NCBI RefSeq assembly: GCF_943371865.1
Contig: NZ_CALRWL010000029.1
Coordinates: forward strand, 1 to 64,000
From: Azorhizobium sp943371865
Lineage (GTDB): Bacteria > Pseudomonadota > Alphaproteobacteria > Rhizobiales > Xanthobacteraceae
DNA: 64,000 nt
Reading direction: 5' to 3'
Made by a program: the position numbers and the translations under genes. Below the pieces are notes generated by a model, which did not search any database, was not told where the DNA came from, and saw only the letters and a list, made by a program, of their open reading frames with translations. Shown here in pieces: positions 8,691 to 16,898 of the stretch. The first letter of the stretch is position 1; each line of letters begins with the position of its first letter.

Positions 8691-8759
8691 AAGGAAACGC
8701 TGGGTGAGGAAAGCCGGCGACGCAATGCGCGGCCCTATCCTTGGCAGCGGCGAAACAGT

Positions 8760-10175
8760 CTAGCGCGCACGCCGGTGGAACCAGACGCCGGAGCGCACCG
8801 CGACGGCCAGCACCAGCCCATAGACCACCAGTCCTGCGGCGAGCGCCGCGAACAGCGCCGTGAGCGATCCGGTCAGACGCAAGGCCAGCCAGCCGCCGCC
8901 AATGGCCACCAAGACCCGCAGGAAGCCTGCCACCAGCGGCCAGAACAATCGCCCCGCCCCTTGAGATCCGAAGTAGAACGCCATGCCCAGGCCGAAGAAA
9001 CCGTAGGCCGGCCCCACGATGCGCAAGTAAGTCGAACCGGTCTCGATCATGCCGGCATCCTGGCTGAACAGGCCCAGCCACGCGGCGGGCCAGAGCGCCG
9101 CGGCCAGGCCAATGGTCTCCGCCATGGCAAAGGTGATTCCGGCGCCCACCAGCGCGATATGCATGGCCCGCTCGCGCTGGCCGGCGCCGATATTGGTGCC
9201 CACCAGCGCCACCAGGGGGCCGCCGATGCCGAACACCAGGGGCACCAGCAGATATTCCAGCCGCGCCCCGGTGCCGAAGCCGGCCACCGCATCCACCCCC
9301 GCCGCCTCGCCCACCAGGCCGGTGGACAGAGCGATGGTGAGATTGGTCTGAACCGAGGTGATGGCGGCCACCGCGCCCACCCGCAGGATATCGCGGAACA
9401 AGGGCCACTGGAGGCGGGCGCGATGCAGCCGGGCCAGATTGCGCCCGGAGAGCACATACCAGCCCAGGAACAGCGTTCCGCAGACATAATAGAGCACCAG
9501 CGCCACCCCGCCGCCGGCAATGCCCAGGCCGGGCAGGGGGCCGAGGCCGAAGATCAGCAAGGGCGACAGCGGCACCAGCAGCAGGGCGCCGACGCAGATG
9601 ACGAGGCCCGGCACAATCATGTTGCCGGTGCCGCGAATGACGCTGGACAAAGCGTTCATCACCCACAGGAACAGGTTGCCGGCGAACACCACATTCGAAT
9701 AGCGCAACGCCGCATCCAGCGCGCCGCCCTCGCCGCCGAGCGCCGCATAGATGGGGCGCCCGAAGGTGAGCATCACGGCACTGAAGACCAGGCCAATGCC
9801 CAGGTTGATCAGCACCGCGTGCAGCACCAGCGCGTCCGCGTCGGCCCGCCGTCCCGCCCCGAGCGCGCGCGCGATGGCCGATGAGATGCCGCCGCCCATG
9901 GCGCCGCCGGCGATCATCTGCATCATCATCACCGCCGGGAACACCAGGGCCATGCCGGCGAGGGCGTCGGTGCCGAGATGGGAGAGCCACCAGGTCTCCA
10001 CCAGGCCGGTGGAGGCCTGCGCCAGCATGATCAGGATGTTCGGCCAGGACAGGCGCAGCAGCAGCAGCACCGCCGGCTCCTGAAGCAGGCGCTGGGTGTG
10101 CGGGCTGAGGGCCGGCGGGGCGGGCGCTGCGGCCGAATCGCTTGGCGGCGGCCCCGCCGATGGGTCATGCCTCAT
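8760..10175 (-). CDS. MATE family efflux transporter
   Basis: 471 residues with about 12 membrane segments, the normal MATE size. Typical elements are LSWPNILIMLAQASTGLVE in helix 1, the Gly-rich MMQMIAGGAMGGGISSAIAR, the RGTGNMIVPGLVICVGALL stretch and FGIGGPLVALVGTNIGAGQ, which marks the start of the second six-helix half. MATE proteins export cationic drugs, or pathway products when sited in biosynthetic clusters, using proton or sodium gradients. It lies downstream of a fatty-acyl-AMP-ligase gene and an acyl carrier protein gene on the same strand, after a 153-bp gap, so it may export the product of that pair. The 25-residue N-terminus is Pro/Ala-rich. Confidence 0.87.
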   Translation of the reverse strand: MRHDPSAGPPPSDSAAAPAPPALSPHTQRLLQEPAVLLLLRLSWPNILIMLAQASTGLVETWWLSHLGTDALAGMALVFPAVMMMQMIAGGAMGGGISSAIARALGAGRRADADALVLHAVLINLGIGLVFSAVMLTFGRPIYAALGGEGGALDAALRYSNVVFAGNLFLWVMNALSSVIRGTGNMIVPGLVICVGALLLVPLSPLLIFGLGPLPGLGIAGGGVALVLYYVCGTLFLGWYVLSGRNLARLHRARLQWPLFRDILRVGAVAAITSVQTNLTIALSTGLVGEAAGVDAVAGFGTGARLEYLLVPLVFGIGGPLVALVGTNIGAGQRERAMHIALVGAGITFAMAETIGLAAALWPAAWLGLFSQDAGMIETGSTYLRIVGPAYGFFGLGMAFYFGSQGAGRLFWPLVAGFLRVLVAIGGGWLALRLTGSLTALFAALAAGLVVYGLVLAVAVRSGVWFHRRAR

Positions 10176-10328
10176 GACCGCGTGCCCCGGTGGTGGGGCC
10201 CTTGCACCGGCGGCGCTACGGACGGGCGTGGGTGGGACGTCGAGTGCTTGCGATGCATTGCGCCACGCTACCCGTCGCGCCGGGGCTGCCGCAATGCACC
10301 TGCGGTTGCCGGACGAGGTTCCGGCGGC

Positions 10329-10577
10329 TCAGGCCTGAAGCTGCGACAGATAGCTGACGAAGGCTCCAACCGTTGGATGATCGGCGGTGACGGCGGGATA
10401 GAGCTCCACCCCGAACCATTCCTCCGCCTCCAGCACAAAATGCACCGCCATGGCCGAATCCAGCCCGAGGCCGGCAAAGCTGGTCTCCAGCGTGATGCGT
10501 GCGGGCTCGATGTCCAGAATGCTGGACAGGCGATCGCGGCAGAAGGCTTCAATCTCGGCGTCGGTGGCCATGGACAT
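10329..10577 (-). CDS. Stand-alone acyl carrier protein
   Basis: 82 residues, the size of a single ACP domain. The phosphopantetheine attachment serine is in LGLDSAMAVHFVLEAEEWF (serine near residue 41), with the acidic recognition helix after it. The protein is acidic and ends in a final helix VGAFVSYLSQLQA. It is not the fatty acid synthase AcpP: the motif is GLDSAMAVHF instead of GADSLD, and no fab genes are nearby. It sits 42 bp downstream of the acyl-AMP-ligase-like gene on the same strand, so it is the likely acceptor of the activated acyl group. It needs a phosphopantetheinyl transferase from elsewhere in the genome. Confidence 0.88.
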   Translation of the reverse strand: MSMATDAEIEAFCRDRLSSILDIEPARITLETSFAGLGLDSAMAVHFVLEAEEWFGVELYPAVTADHPTVGAFVSYLSQLQA

Positions 10578-10619
10578 TCCGCTGTAGGGGGCTGTGCCCC
10601 GGAGGGAGGGCGGCGGGGC

Positions 10620-12383
10620 TCAGGACGAGGGATCCGCCAGCGGCTCGGTCGGTTGGGTCGCGCTCCACACCTCCAGCGAGCCATCCAGCCAGCGCAGGCG
10701 GGTGAGGTTGCGCTGGATCTTGCCGCTGGTGGTCTTGGGAATGGTGCCGGGGCGGATCAACACCACCTTGTGCAGCGAGACCTCATGATTGTTGACCACC
10801 GCCGCCTTGGCGGCGGCCACCACTTCATCCTCCACCAGAGCATGGCGCTGGGTGCGTTCGATCTCCTGCACCAGGATCACCTGCTCGGTGCCATTGGCGT
10901 CCATGACGCTGAACACCGCGCCGAAATCCCGCCGCAGCGCCGGATGGCTGTCGGCGACGGTGGCCTCGATATCCTGGGGATAGTGATTGACGCCGCGGAT
11001 AATCAGCACGTCCTTGAGGCGCCCCACCAGATAGAGGTGCCCCATCGCATCCAGATGGCCCAGATCGCCGGTGCGCAGCCAGAGACCATCTTCTGCGGCG
11101 CCGGCGTCGTCACGGATCTGCGCCCCGAATGTGGCCGCGCTCTCCTCCGGTCGCCGCCAATAGCCGCCCGCCACGCTGGAAGCCTGGATCCAGACTTCGC
11201 CGATGCGGTTTTCGGGGGCGCGCTGGCCGCTGACGGAATCGACGATGGCCAGCGCCACGCCGTCCACCGCGGGGCCGCAACTGACGATCAACTGGCTGTC
11301 GCAGGGTTCCGCCGGGGCGATGCGCCGGTCCTGCAAGGCCTGGGCGCTCACCTCGCTCACGGTGACGCCGCTGCCGCGGGCGGCGGTGCTCACCACCAGC
11401 GTGGCTTCCGCCAGGCCATAGGTGGGCTGCAAGGCGGCGGGATCAAACCCATAGGGCGCAAAGGTTTCGGCAAAGCGCGCCATGGTGACGGCGCGCACCG
11501 GCTCGGCGCCGTTCACCGCCACCTTCCAGCCGCTGAGATCGACGCCCTCCATCTGGTCCGCGCGAAAGCGATCCACGCACAGATGGTAGGCAAAGTTCGG
11601 CGCGGCGGCCACTTCCGCCCCATAGGCATGGATGGCGCGCAGCCAGTTCAGCGGCCGGTGCATGAAGCCGGACGGGGTCATCAGCACGCAGGTGGCGCCC
11701 AGATAGAGCGGCTGCAACAGGTTCAGGATCAGGCCGAGGTCGTGATAGAGCGGAATCCAGCTCACATGGGTGGAGCCGGCGTGATTGCCGAACCGCCGCC
11801 GCATCATCTCCAGATTGTCGAGCAGATTGCCGTGGCTCACCATAACCCCCTTGGGGGTGGAGGTGGAGCCGGAGGTATATTGCAGGAAGGCGAGATCCTC
11901 GCGGGCCGGTGCGATCACCGGCAGGGACGGGCAGGCGGTGTCGCCTTCCGCCAACGCCACGGTGATGTGCCGGATGCCGGCTTCCGCCAGCCGCTGCCGC
12001 AAGGTGCCGCGGGGATCTTCGCCCTCGCCGGCGGGGCTCAGCGCGATGCGCGGGGCGCAATCGGCCATGATGGCGGCGCTGGAATCCTGGCTGGCGTTCC
12101 GCCGCGGCGGCATCAAGGGCACCGCCACCACCCCGGCCATCAGGCAGGCGAAATAGGCCACCACGAATTCCAGGCCGGTGGGAAAGATCAGCAGCGCGCG
12201 GTCGCCGGGATCGGTCTCCTGGCGCAACTGCTCGGCCAGAAGGGCGGCCTGCTGCCGAAGCCCCGCGAACGTCAGGCTGGCATCGGCGCCGGGTCGGCCG
12301 GAGACAAACACCAGCGCCCGCGCATCGGCGCTGGCATGGGCGCGGTGATCCAGCATGTGGACCAGGGAGGAAAAGGCGGTCAT
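10620..12383 (-). CDS. Fatty-acyl-AMP ligase (FAAL-type adenylating enzyme)
   Basis: 587-residue member of the ANL adenylation superfamily. The P-loop-like YTSGSTSTPKGVMVSHGN is near residues 167-184, followed by VSWIPLYHDLGLI, GFMHRPLNWL and APNFAYHLCVDR, which are FAAL hallmarks. TYGLAEAT, LRTGDLGHLDAMGHLYLVGR (about 440) and the catalytic lysine in KTTSGKIQRN (near 551) are present. FAALs make acyl-adenylates and load them on carrier proteins instead of CoA; the adjacent ACP fits that. No polyketide or peptide synthetase follows, so the acyl fate is unknown. The ATG at 12383 is chosen over the open extension to 12509. A CoA-ligase activity cannot be excluded from sequence. Confidence 0.85.
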   Translation of the reverse strand: MTAFSSLVHMLDHRAHASADARALVFVSGRPGADASLTFAGLRQQAALLAEQLRQETDPGDRALLIFPTGLEFVVAYFACLMAGVVAVPLMPPRRNASQDSSAAIMADCAPRIALSPAGEGEDPRGTLRQRLAEAGIRHITVALAEGDTACPSLPVIAPAREDLAFLQYTSGSTSTPKGVMVSHGNLLDNLEMMRRRFGNHAGSTHVSWIPLYHDLGLILNLLQPLYLGATCVLMTPSGFMHRPLNWLRAIHAYGAEVAAAPNFAYHLCVDRFRADQMEGVDLSGWKVAVNGAEPVRAVTMARFAETFAPYGFDPAALQPTYGLAEATLVVSTAARGSGVTVSEVSAQALQDRRIAPAEPCDSQLIVSCGPAVDGVALAIVDSVSGQRAPENRIGEVWIQASSVAGGYWRRPEESAATFGAQIRDDAGAAEDGLWLRTGDLGHLDAMGHLYLVGRLKDVLIIRGVNHYPQDIEATVADSHPALRRDFGAVFSVMDANGTEQVILVQEIERTQRHALVEDEVVAAAKAAVVNNHEVSLHKVVLIRPGTIPKTTSGKIQRNLTRLRWLDGSLEVWSATQPTEPLADPSS

Positions 12384-12690
12384 GGACGCCCGCCCGTCCT
12401 TGCGCCCAAGGGGGCCGTCCCGCGACCCGCCGCGGCCGGCCCGACGACTCCCCCCCGGTGTTCCGCCACCCGCAGCGTCGTGCTGCGGATTGCCCGTCCG
12501 GTCACCCACATGCCGTTAGCGTCCCCACCTCGTCGCGCGTTTGCGCGGACGTTATGATATTCAAACTGGCGCAGTGGATGTACATGGCGCAATTGCGTTC
12601 CAACGGCCACATGTTCCCACACGGAAATAGGGGAATTTGTGTCGCATAGAGGTAATATATGCGGGGCGTTCGGTTGAAGACCTCTGGTCC
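12384..12690. promoter_or_regulatory. AT-richer divergent control region between FAAL operon and WcbI-like gene
   Basis: About 307 bp without a gene. The first 120 bp are as GC-rich as the coding DNA, but roughly 12540-12670 is clearly richer in A and T than its neighbours, with TAATAT-like elements near 12651 and a TATGATATT stretch near 12552. It lies between divergent genes and probably holds both promoters. No clean -35/-10 pair with correct spacing or convincing operator was found by eye. Confidence 0.45.
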
Positions 12691-14463
12691 ATGGCCGCTG
12701 ATCGGCCGCGGCATGGGCCGCCCATGACGGCGCAGCCACAGGCCAGTCTGAGCGCCATGGGGCGTGAACTTCTGCCCAGCATGGAGGTTCGCCCCCCGGC
12801 CCTGCGGCGGCCGGACGGCTCGGTCTGGGTGATCTCCCCCCTGCCGGCGCGGGTCTTCCTGTACGGCCCCTTCCTGCGACTGCCCCGCGGTTCCTATCGT
12901 CTTAACTTCCGCTGCCGGCTGCGGTTTCCGGTTCAGGGCGCCCATCCGGTGCTGGGCCTGGAGGTGATCGCCCAGAACCGGATCCAACGGGCGTGGCGCG
13001 ATTTCAACGCCGCCGAATTGCAGGCCGGCGACCTGGGCGTGACCTTCGAAGTGCCGGACGCGCTCAGCATCGAAGGCGGCGTGGACGCGCCGTTCGAGTT
13101 CCGTTTCTCCCATTTCGGCAACGCCGTGATCCAGATCACGGACGTGACGTTGCACCCTCTCGACGAGGGCACCCCCTCGCCCGAAATGGCGCCGGTCTGG
13201 CGGCTGCTTGGCCGCTTGCGGACCCTGCCGCGCCCCGGTGGGGTGCGGCTGTCGCCAGTCTCCATCAGCCGGCTGAAACTGGGTCGCGCCTCCGCCATCC
13301 TGCGCCTGCCGGCCGGCATCTATCGCCTGGAGGTGGCCGGCGTCGTGACCCGGGCCCGCGCGCCGGACGCGCCGGTGCTGGAGATCCGCGTGCGCACCCG
13401 CGACCGCGTACTCCTGGGGGAAGCAACCTTCCGCACCTCGGACCTCGCGGGCGGACGCTGTGCGTTCGCGTTCGAAGTGCCGTTGGATGTCAGCAGCGAT
13501 GCGGGGGCGCCGCGAAGCCTCGACATTTCCATCCGCCATTTCCGCAATGGCTGGGTGAGCCTGACCGACCTGGACCTGCGGCGGCTGCTGCCGGCGGAGG
13601 CGGCGCTGGCAGCGCCGGTGTCCCGGCCCTCCACCTCGGGTCGGCGGGCGGGGACCAAGAAGGTGGTCATCTTCGGAAATTGCCAGGGCAATCTGGTGGC
13701 CGAGGCGTTCCGCGACAATCCCGGCTTCTCGCGCCATTTCTCGGTCAAGCACCATTTCATGGAGCTGCCCGCCAACCAGCACGCACAGGGCAAGCGCGAC
13801 CTGGAGGAATGCGACCTGCTTCTCATCCAGGATATTCAGGAGTGGGAGCAATATCCGCTACGGGCGTTTGTTCCCGATTCTCTGCCGACCCTGCGCTATC
13901 CCTGCATTCGATTTGCCTCTCTCTGGCCATTCGACGCCTTCAACGGGCCGGACGACAAGCTGGCCCGCAACCGCGACCTGCCCAATTTCGAATTCACCTA
14001 TTTCGACGGACTTCTGGCGCGCCTGCGCAAGGAAATCCCGGACCAGGATGAGCGCTTCGAGGCCTATCGCACCCTCAACGTCAGGGGCGTCATCGACGTC
14101 AAGCGCCGTCACGTGTTCGAGGAACAGCGCCTGTTGGCAATGGATGAAAAATTCTCCGGCGGGATCGGCGCCTATATTCTTGAGAATTTCCGCAAGAAGC
14201 AGCTGTTCTACACCACGGCCCATCCCAATGGGCGGATCCTGACCATGCTGATGAAACAGATCGCCAGGGAATTGGGCGTCCGCCAGCCGTTCTGGTTTCC
14301 CGGGCCGCTGGATTCCCTGCGCAGCCTGCAGGTGCCGATCCATCCCAAGATCGCCCGGGCCCTGGATGTGCGCTGGGTGAATGATGCCACCACCTATGCG
14401 GTCAAGGGCGAGCGCGTCACCTGGGAGGCGTATTTCCGAAAGTACATCTCCTACTACGGCTAG
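12691..14463 (+). CDS. WcbI-domain polysaccharide-modification protein with two N-terminal beta modules
   Basis: 590 residues in three parts. Residues about 60-165 and 190-320 are two related beta-rich modules, each with a signature of the form LPxGxYRLxxxx followed by SHFGNAVIQITDV or RHFRNGWVSLTDLDL. After a Ser/Arg-rich linker comes a WcbI-type domain (about 322-590) beginning KKVVIFGNCQGNLVAEAF, with the family GNCQ motif, IQDIQEWEQYPLR, PCIRFASLWPF and FYTTAHPNGRIL. WcbI-family proteins act in capsule biosynthesis and resemble acetyl-transferring enzymes. There is no signal peptide. The start is uncertain: ATGs at 12691, 12724 and 12757 all have weak ribosome sites. It is divergent from the FAAL-ACP-MATE genes, and its stop shares a CTAG with the next gene. 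Confidence 0.78.
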   Translation: MAADRPRHGPPMTAQPQASLSAMGRELLPSMEVRPPALRRPDGSVWVISPLPARVFLYGPFLRLPRGSYRLNFRCRLRFPVQGAHPVLGLEVIAQNRIQRAWRDFNAAELQAGDLGVTFEVPDALSIEGGVDAPFEFRFSHFGNAVIQITDVTLHPLDEGTPSPEMAPVWRLLGRLRTLPRPGGVRLSPVSISRLKLGRASAILRLPAGIYRLEVAGVVTRARAPDAPVLEIRVRTRDRVLLGEATFRTSDLAGGRCAFAFEVPLDVSSDAGAPRSLDISIRHFRNGWVSLTDLDLRRLLPAEAALAAPVSRPSTSGRRAGTKKVVIFGNCQGNLVAEAFRDNPGFSRHFSVKHHFMELPANQHAQGKRDLEECDLLLIQDIQEWEQYPLRAFVPDSLPTLRYPCIRFASLWPFDAFNGPDDKLARNRDLPNFEFTYFDGLLARLRKEIPDQDERFEAYRTLNVRGVIDVKRRHVFEEQRLLAMDEKFSGGIGAYILENFRKKQLFYTTAHPNGRILTMLMKQIARELGVRQPFWFPGPLDSLRSLQVPIHPKIARALDVRWVNDATTYAVKGERVTWEAYFRKYISYYG

Positions 14464-15104
14464 GGGAGGGGAGGCCCCGCCGGAGCGCCCCCTCTCTCTG
14501 CCAATTCGGCCCTCAACGCCGCCGTCTCGGCCTCAAGCGCCATGAGGCGGGCGGTCAGGTGCGCCGATGCGGCGGCGATCTCCGCGGCGGTGAACCGAGG
14601 GGTGATGTGTTGCGGGCAATTCCAATCGAAGGCCTCGATATGGAGCAGGAACATTCGCTCGGCACCGGCGGCGAGGGGGCCTGTCAGCCGGCTGCGCAAC
14701 TCTTCATCATCAACCGGCCGGGCCTCGATGCGCGCATAGAGCTTCAGCCGGCGGCGCCGGGAATAGTCCATCAGGATCAGCGCCACGCGGTCATGGGCGG
14801 TGACATTGCCAAGGCTGATATACTGCCGGTTGCCGCGAAAATCCGGGAAGGCCAGAGTGCGGTCGTCGAGCATGCGGAGGAAACCCGCCGGCCCGCCGCG
14901 ATGCTGCACATATGGCCAGCCGGTCTCCGACACGCTGGCCATGTAAAAACTGTCGCGCGTCGCAATGAACTCGGCTTCGGCGCTGCCAAGACGCACACGC
15001 GGGCGCCCCTTGGTGGCACGGTCATAGAGGCCGGCGCTGCCGTTTTCTGCTTGTGCCGCCAGCACGCTGGGCGTGGTGGCAATGTCGAGGAAGCTATTGG
15101 ACAT
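14460..15104 (-). CDS. Pyridoxamine 5'-phosphate oxidase-like FMN-binding protein
   Basis: 214 residues of the split-barrel flavin-binding superfamily. Features are the start-proximal FIATRDSFYMASVSETGWPY, YVQHRGGPAGFLRMLDDRT, FPDFRGNRQYISLGNV and LILMDYSRRRRLKLYARIEA, all typical of the PPOX-like branch often annotated as flavin-nucleotide-binding oxidoreductase. The C-terminus ends in a coiled-coil-like Ala/Glu helix. Together with the next gene upstream (AhpD-like) and the divergent LysR gene it forms a small redox unit. Its stop codon overlaps that of the convergent WcbI-like gene through a shared CTAG palindrome. The ATG at 15104 is chosen because the upstream extension is low-complexity. 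Confidence 0.85.
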   Translation of the reverse strand: MSNSFLDIATTPSVLAAQAENGSAGLYDRATKGRPRVRLGSAEAEFIATRDSFYMASVSETGWPYVQHRGGPAGFLRMLDDRTLAFPDFRGNRQYISLGNVTAHDRVALILMDYSRRRRLKLYARIEARPVDDEELRSRLTGPLAAGAERMFLLHIEAFDWNCPQHITPRFTAAEIAAASAHLTARLMALEAETAALRAELAERGGAPAGPPLP

Positions 15105-15156
15105 GAGCGTCTCCCTTGGGAGGACTGTCGGCGGCGCTGCCACCGATGGTGCAGGA

Positions 15157-15702
15157 TCAGGCTGCCTCGGCGGCGTGGACCACTGGGAAGTCGATGTCGG
15201 TCTCGGCAACGTTGTTGATGTAGTTGGTCAGCACATTGAGGGCCACGATGGCGACGATCTCAACGATCTGCGCATCGGTGAAGCCCGCATGGCGAACAGC
15301 GGCGAGATCACCGTCGCTGACCCGGCCGCGGGCCTCCAGAACCTTGAGGGCAAACACCAGTGCGGCATCGGCCTTGGCATCGCCGGAATGACCGGCGCGG
15401 TTGAGCGCGATTTCGGCGCCATCAATCTTGGCCAGGTTCAGCCCAAGATAGGTATGGGCTGAGAGGCAATAGTCGCAGCCATTTGCCTGGGCGACGGCCA
15501 GCGCAATCCGTTCGCGCGTCTTCGCATCCAGAGACCGAGCGAGCGCGCCGTTCAGGCTGAGATACCCTTCCAGGGCGGCGGGGCTGCTGCCCACCAAGCG
15601 GAACAGATTGGGCACGACACCCAGCTGCTTTTCCACCGCATCCAACATCGGCTGTGACGGGGCGGGGAGGTCGGAACGGGCGGGGATCACAAGGCGGGAC
15701 AT
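15157..15702 (-). CDS. Carboxymuconolactone decarboxylase family / AhpD-like peroxidase-related protein
   Basis: 181 residues. The redox motif NGCDYCLSAHTYLG (CxxC plus His, near residues 74-87) is that of AhpD-like alkylhydroperoxidases, preceded by LDAKTRERIALAVAQA and followed by RGRVSDGDLAAVRHAGFTD, an arrangement seen in the uncharacterised peroxidase-related subfamily. The likely role is thiol-dependent peroxide or electrophile reduction. It is 52 bp upstream of the FMN-binding gene on the same strand, so the two are likely co-transcribed, and it is divergent from a LysR gene that probably controls both. Confidence 0.88.
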   Translation of the reverse strand: MSRLVIPARSDLPAPSQPMLDAVEKQLGVVPNLFRLVGSSPAALEGYLSLNGALARSLDAKTRERIALAVAQANGCDYCLSAHTYLGLNLAKIDGAEIALNRAGHSGDAKADAALVFALKVLEARGRVSDGDLAAVRHAGFTDAQIVEIVAIVALNVLTNYINNVAETDIDFPVVHAAEAA

Positions 15703-15819
15703 GGGTTTCTCTCCAAGGGGCGGCGGTGGATTGCCGCCGGCCCGATGAACATGCCTTTTGCGGGTTTGGATGATAATTCTCTTCGTTCACACTTCATCTT
15801 TGCGGAAGTCGGGATAATC
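15703..15819. promoter_or_regulatory. Divergent LysR-AhpD intergenic control region
   Basis: 117 bp between the divergent AhpD-like and LysR genes, the classical place for a LysR operator. An AT-richer core around 15768-15800 contains GATGA (from about 15769) and TCATC (about 15794-15798), which form an inverted pair with a long spacer. No clean T-N11-A dyad is evident, so the exact site is not assigned. Confidence 0.4.
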
Positions 15820-16725
15820 ATGGATCGCCTGGATATGCTGCGAACCTTCATCGCCGTTGCCGATGCGGCGAGCTTTTCCGAAGCCGCACGCCGACTGCGC
15901 ATATCGGCGACGGCGGCCAGCCGGGCGGTGACAGCACTAGAACACGCGCTTGGAGCCCCCTTGCTTCGCCGCACCACACGATCCGTCCGCCTCACCGAGG
16001 CGGGCGCGATCTATCTTGAGCGATGCCGCCTCACGCTGGCGGATCTCGATGCCGCGGCGAGTGCCCTGCGCGGCGACGGCGCCACGCCTGCCGGCGCTTT
16101 GGTGGTCACGGCTCCGGTCACCTTCGGGCGGCTGCACATCCTGCCCATCGTGATGCAACTGCTCCAGTCCTATCCCGCGCTGAATGTGGAACTGACCCTG
16201 ATCGACAGGGTGGTGCGGTTGGTGGAGGAAGGGATCGATGTTGCCGTCCGCATTGGCGATCTGCCCGATAGCGCCTTGCGCGCGGTCAGGGTGGCTGAGG
16301 TGCGGCGCATCCTGGTGGCGAGCCCCGCCTATCTCGCCAGTCGGGGTATGCCGGACAGCATCGGCGCGCTGCACGGCCATGACCTGATTGCCTTTACGGA
16401 ACTGGAGCGAAGCGACGAATGGCGATTTGGTGGTGCGGGCAAGCCGGCCATTCGCATCACCCCGCGCCTCACCGTGAACACGGCCGATGCCGCCATCGCG
16501 TCGGCGGCGGCTGGGATGGGGATCGCCCGCGTCCTGTCCTATCAGGCGATGGACGCGATCGCCGCTGAACGGATCGTGACGGTGCTCGGCGCCTTCGCCC
16601 CGCCTGCGGTTCCGGTGCATCTCCTGTATCCGGCCGGCCGGAGCGCGGCGGTCAATGTGCGCGCCTTCCTCACCGCCGCCCGCACCCACTTTGGCGCCCT
16701 GCACCTCACAGGGGCGACGCCGTGA
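15820..16725 (+). CDS. LysR family transcriptional regulator
   Basis: 301 residues, standard LysR size. The N-terminal winged helix-turn-helix reads MLRTFIAVADAASFSEAARR with LRISATAASRAVTALEHALG (residues about 4-45). The periplasmic-binding-like effector domain begins near GALVVTAPVTFGRLHILPIV and resembles the subgroup that regulates quinone- or electrophile-response genes. The ATG at 15820 has GGAAGTCGGG upstream; the longer frame to 15745 only adds promoter sequence. Divergent orientation implies control of the AhpD-like and FMN-binding genes; the inducer is unknown. Confidence 0.93.
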   Translation: MDRLDMLRTFIAVADAASFSEAARRLRISATAASRAVTALEHALGAPLLRRTTRSVRLTEAGAIYLERCRLTLADLDAAASALRGDGATPAGALVVTAPVTFGRLHILPIVMQLLQSYPALNVELTLIDRVVRLVEEGIDVAVRIGDLPDSALRAVRVAEVRRILVASPAYLASRGMPDSIGALHGHDLIAFTELERSDEWRFGGAGKPAIRITPRLTVNTADAAIASAAAGMGIARVLSYQAMDAIAAERIVTVLGAFAPPAVPVHLLYPAGRSAAVNVRAFLTAARTHFGALHLTGATP

Positions 16726-16898
16726 AACCACTCTGCTCCCACGATGCCTGCGACTAAGGCATTTCTTGCCATTCGGTCCCAGGTCAGAAGTTGTTCTTAC
16801 GTTACGGAGGGATTGAACATCGTCCTACGTCCGATCACGCGCACGGGAGGCCCTTGAGAGAGCCTCCCACCTGTGCCCACTTCTGAATTGAATTCCCA

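Noticed and set aside
9978..12557. 859-codon plus-strand frame opposite the FAAL gene
   Set aside because: Composition is Gly/Gln/His/Arg low-complexity typical of antisense frames in GC-rich DNA; the minus-strand genes show complete enzyme motifs.
16726..16898. Possible RNA gene or terminator between LysR and guaA
   Set aside because: There is only a 7-bp stem with a long loop near 16845-16870 and no T run; no tRNA cloverleaf could be formed by eye.
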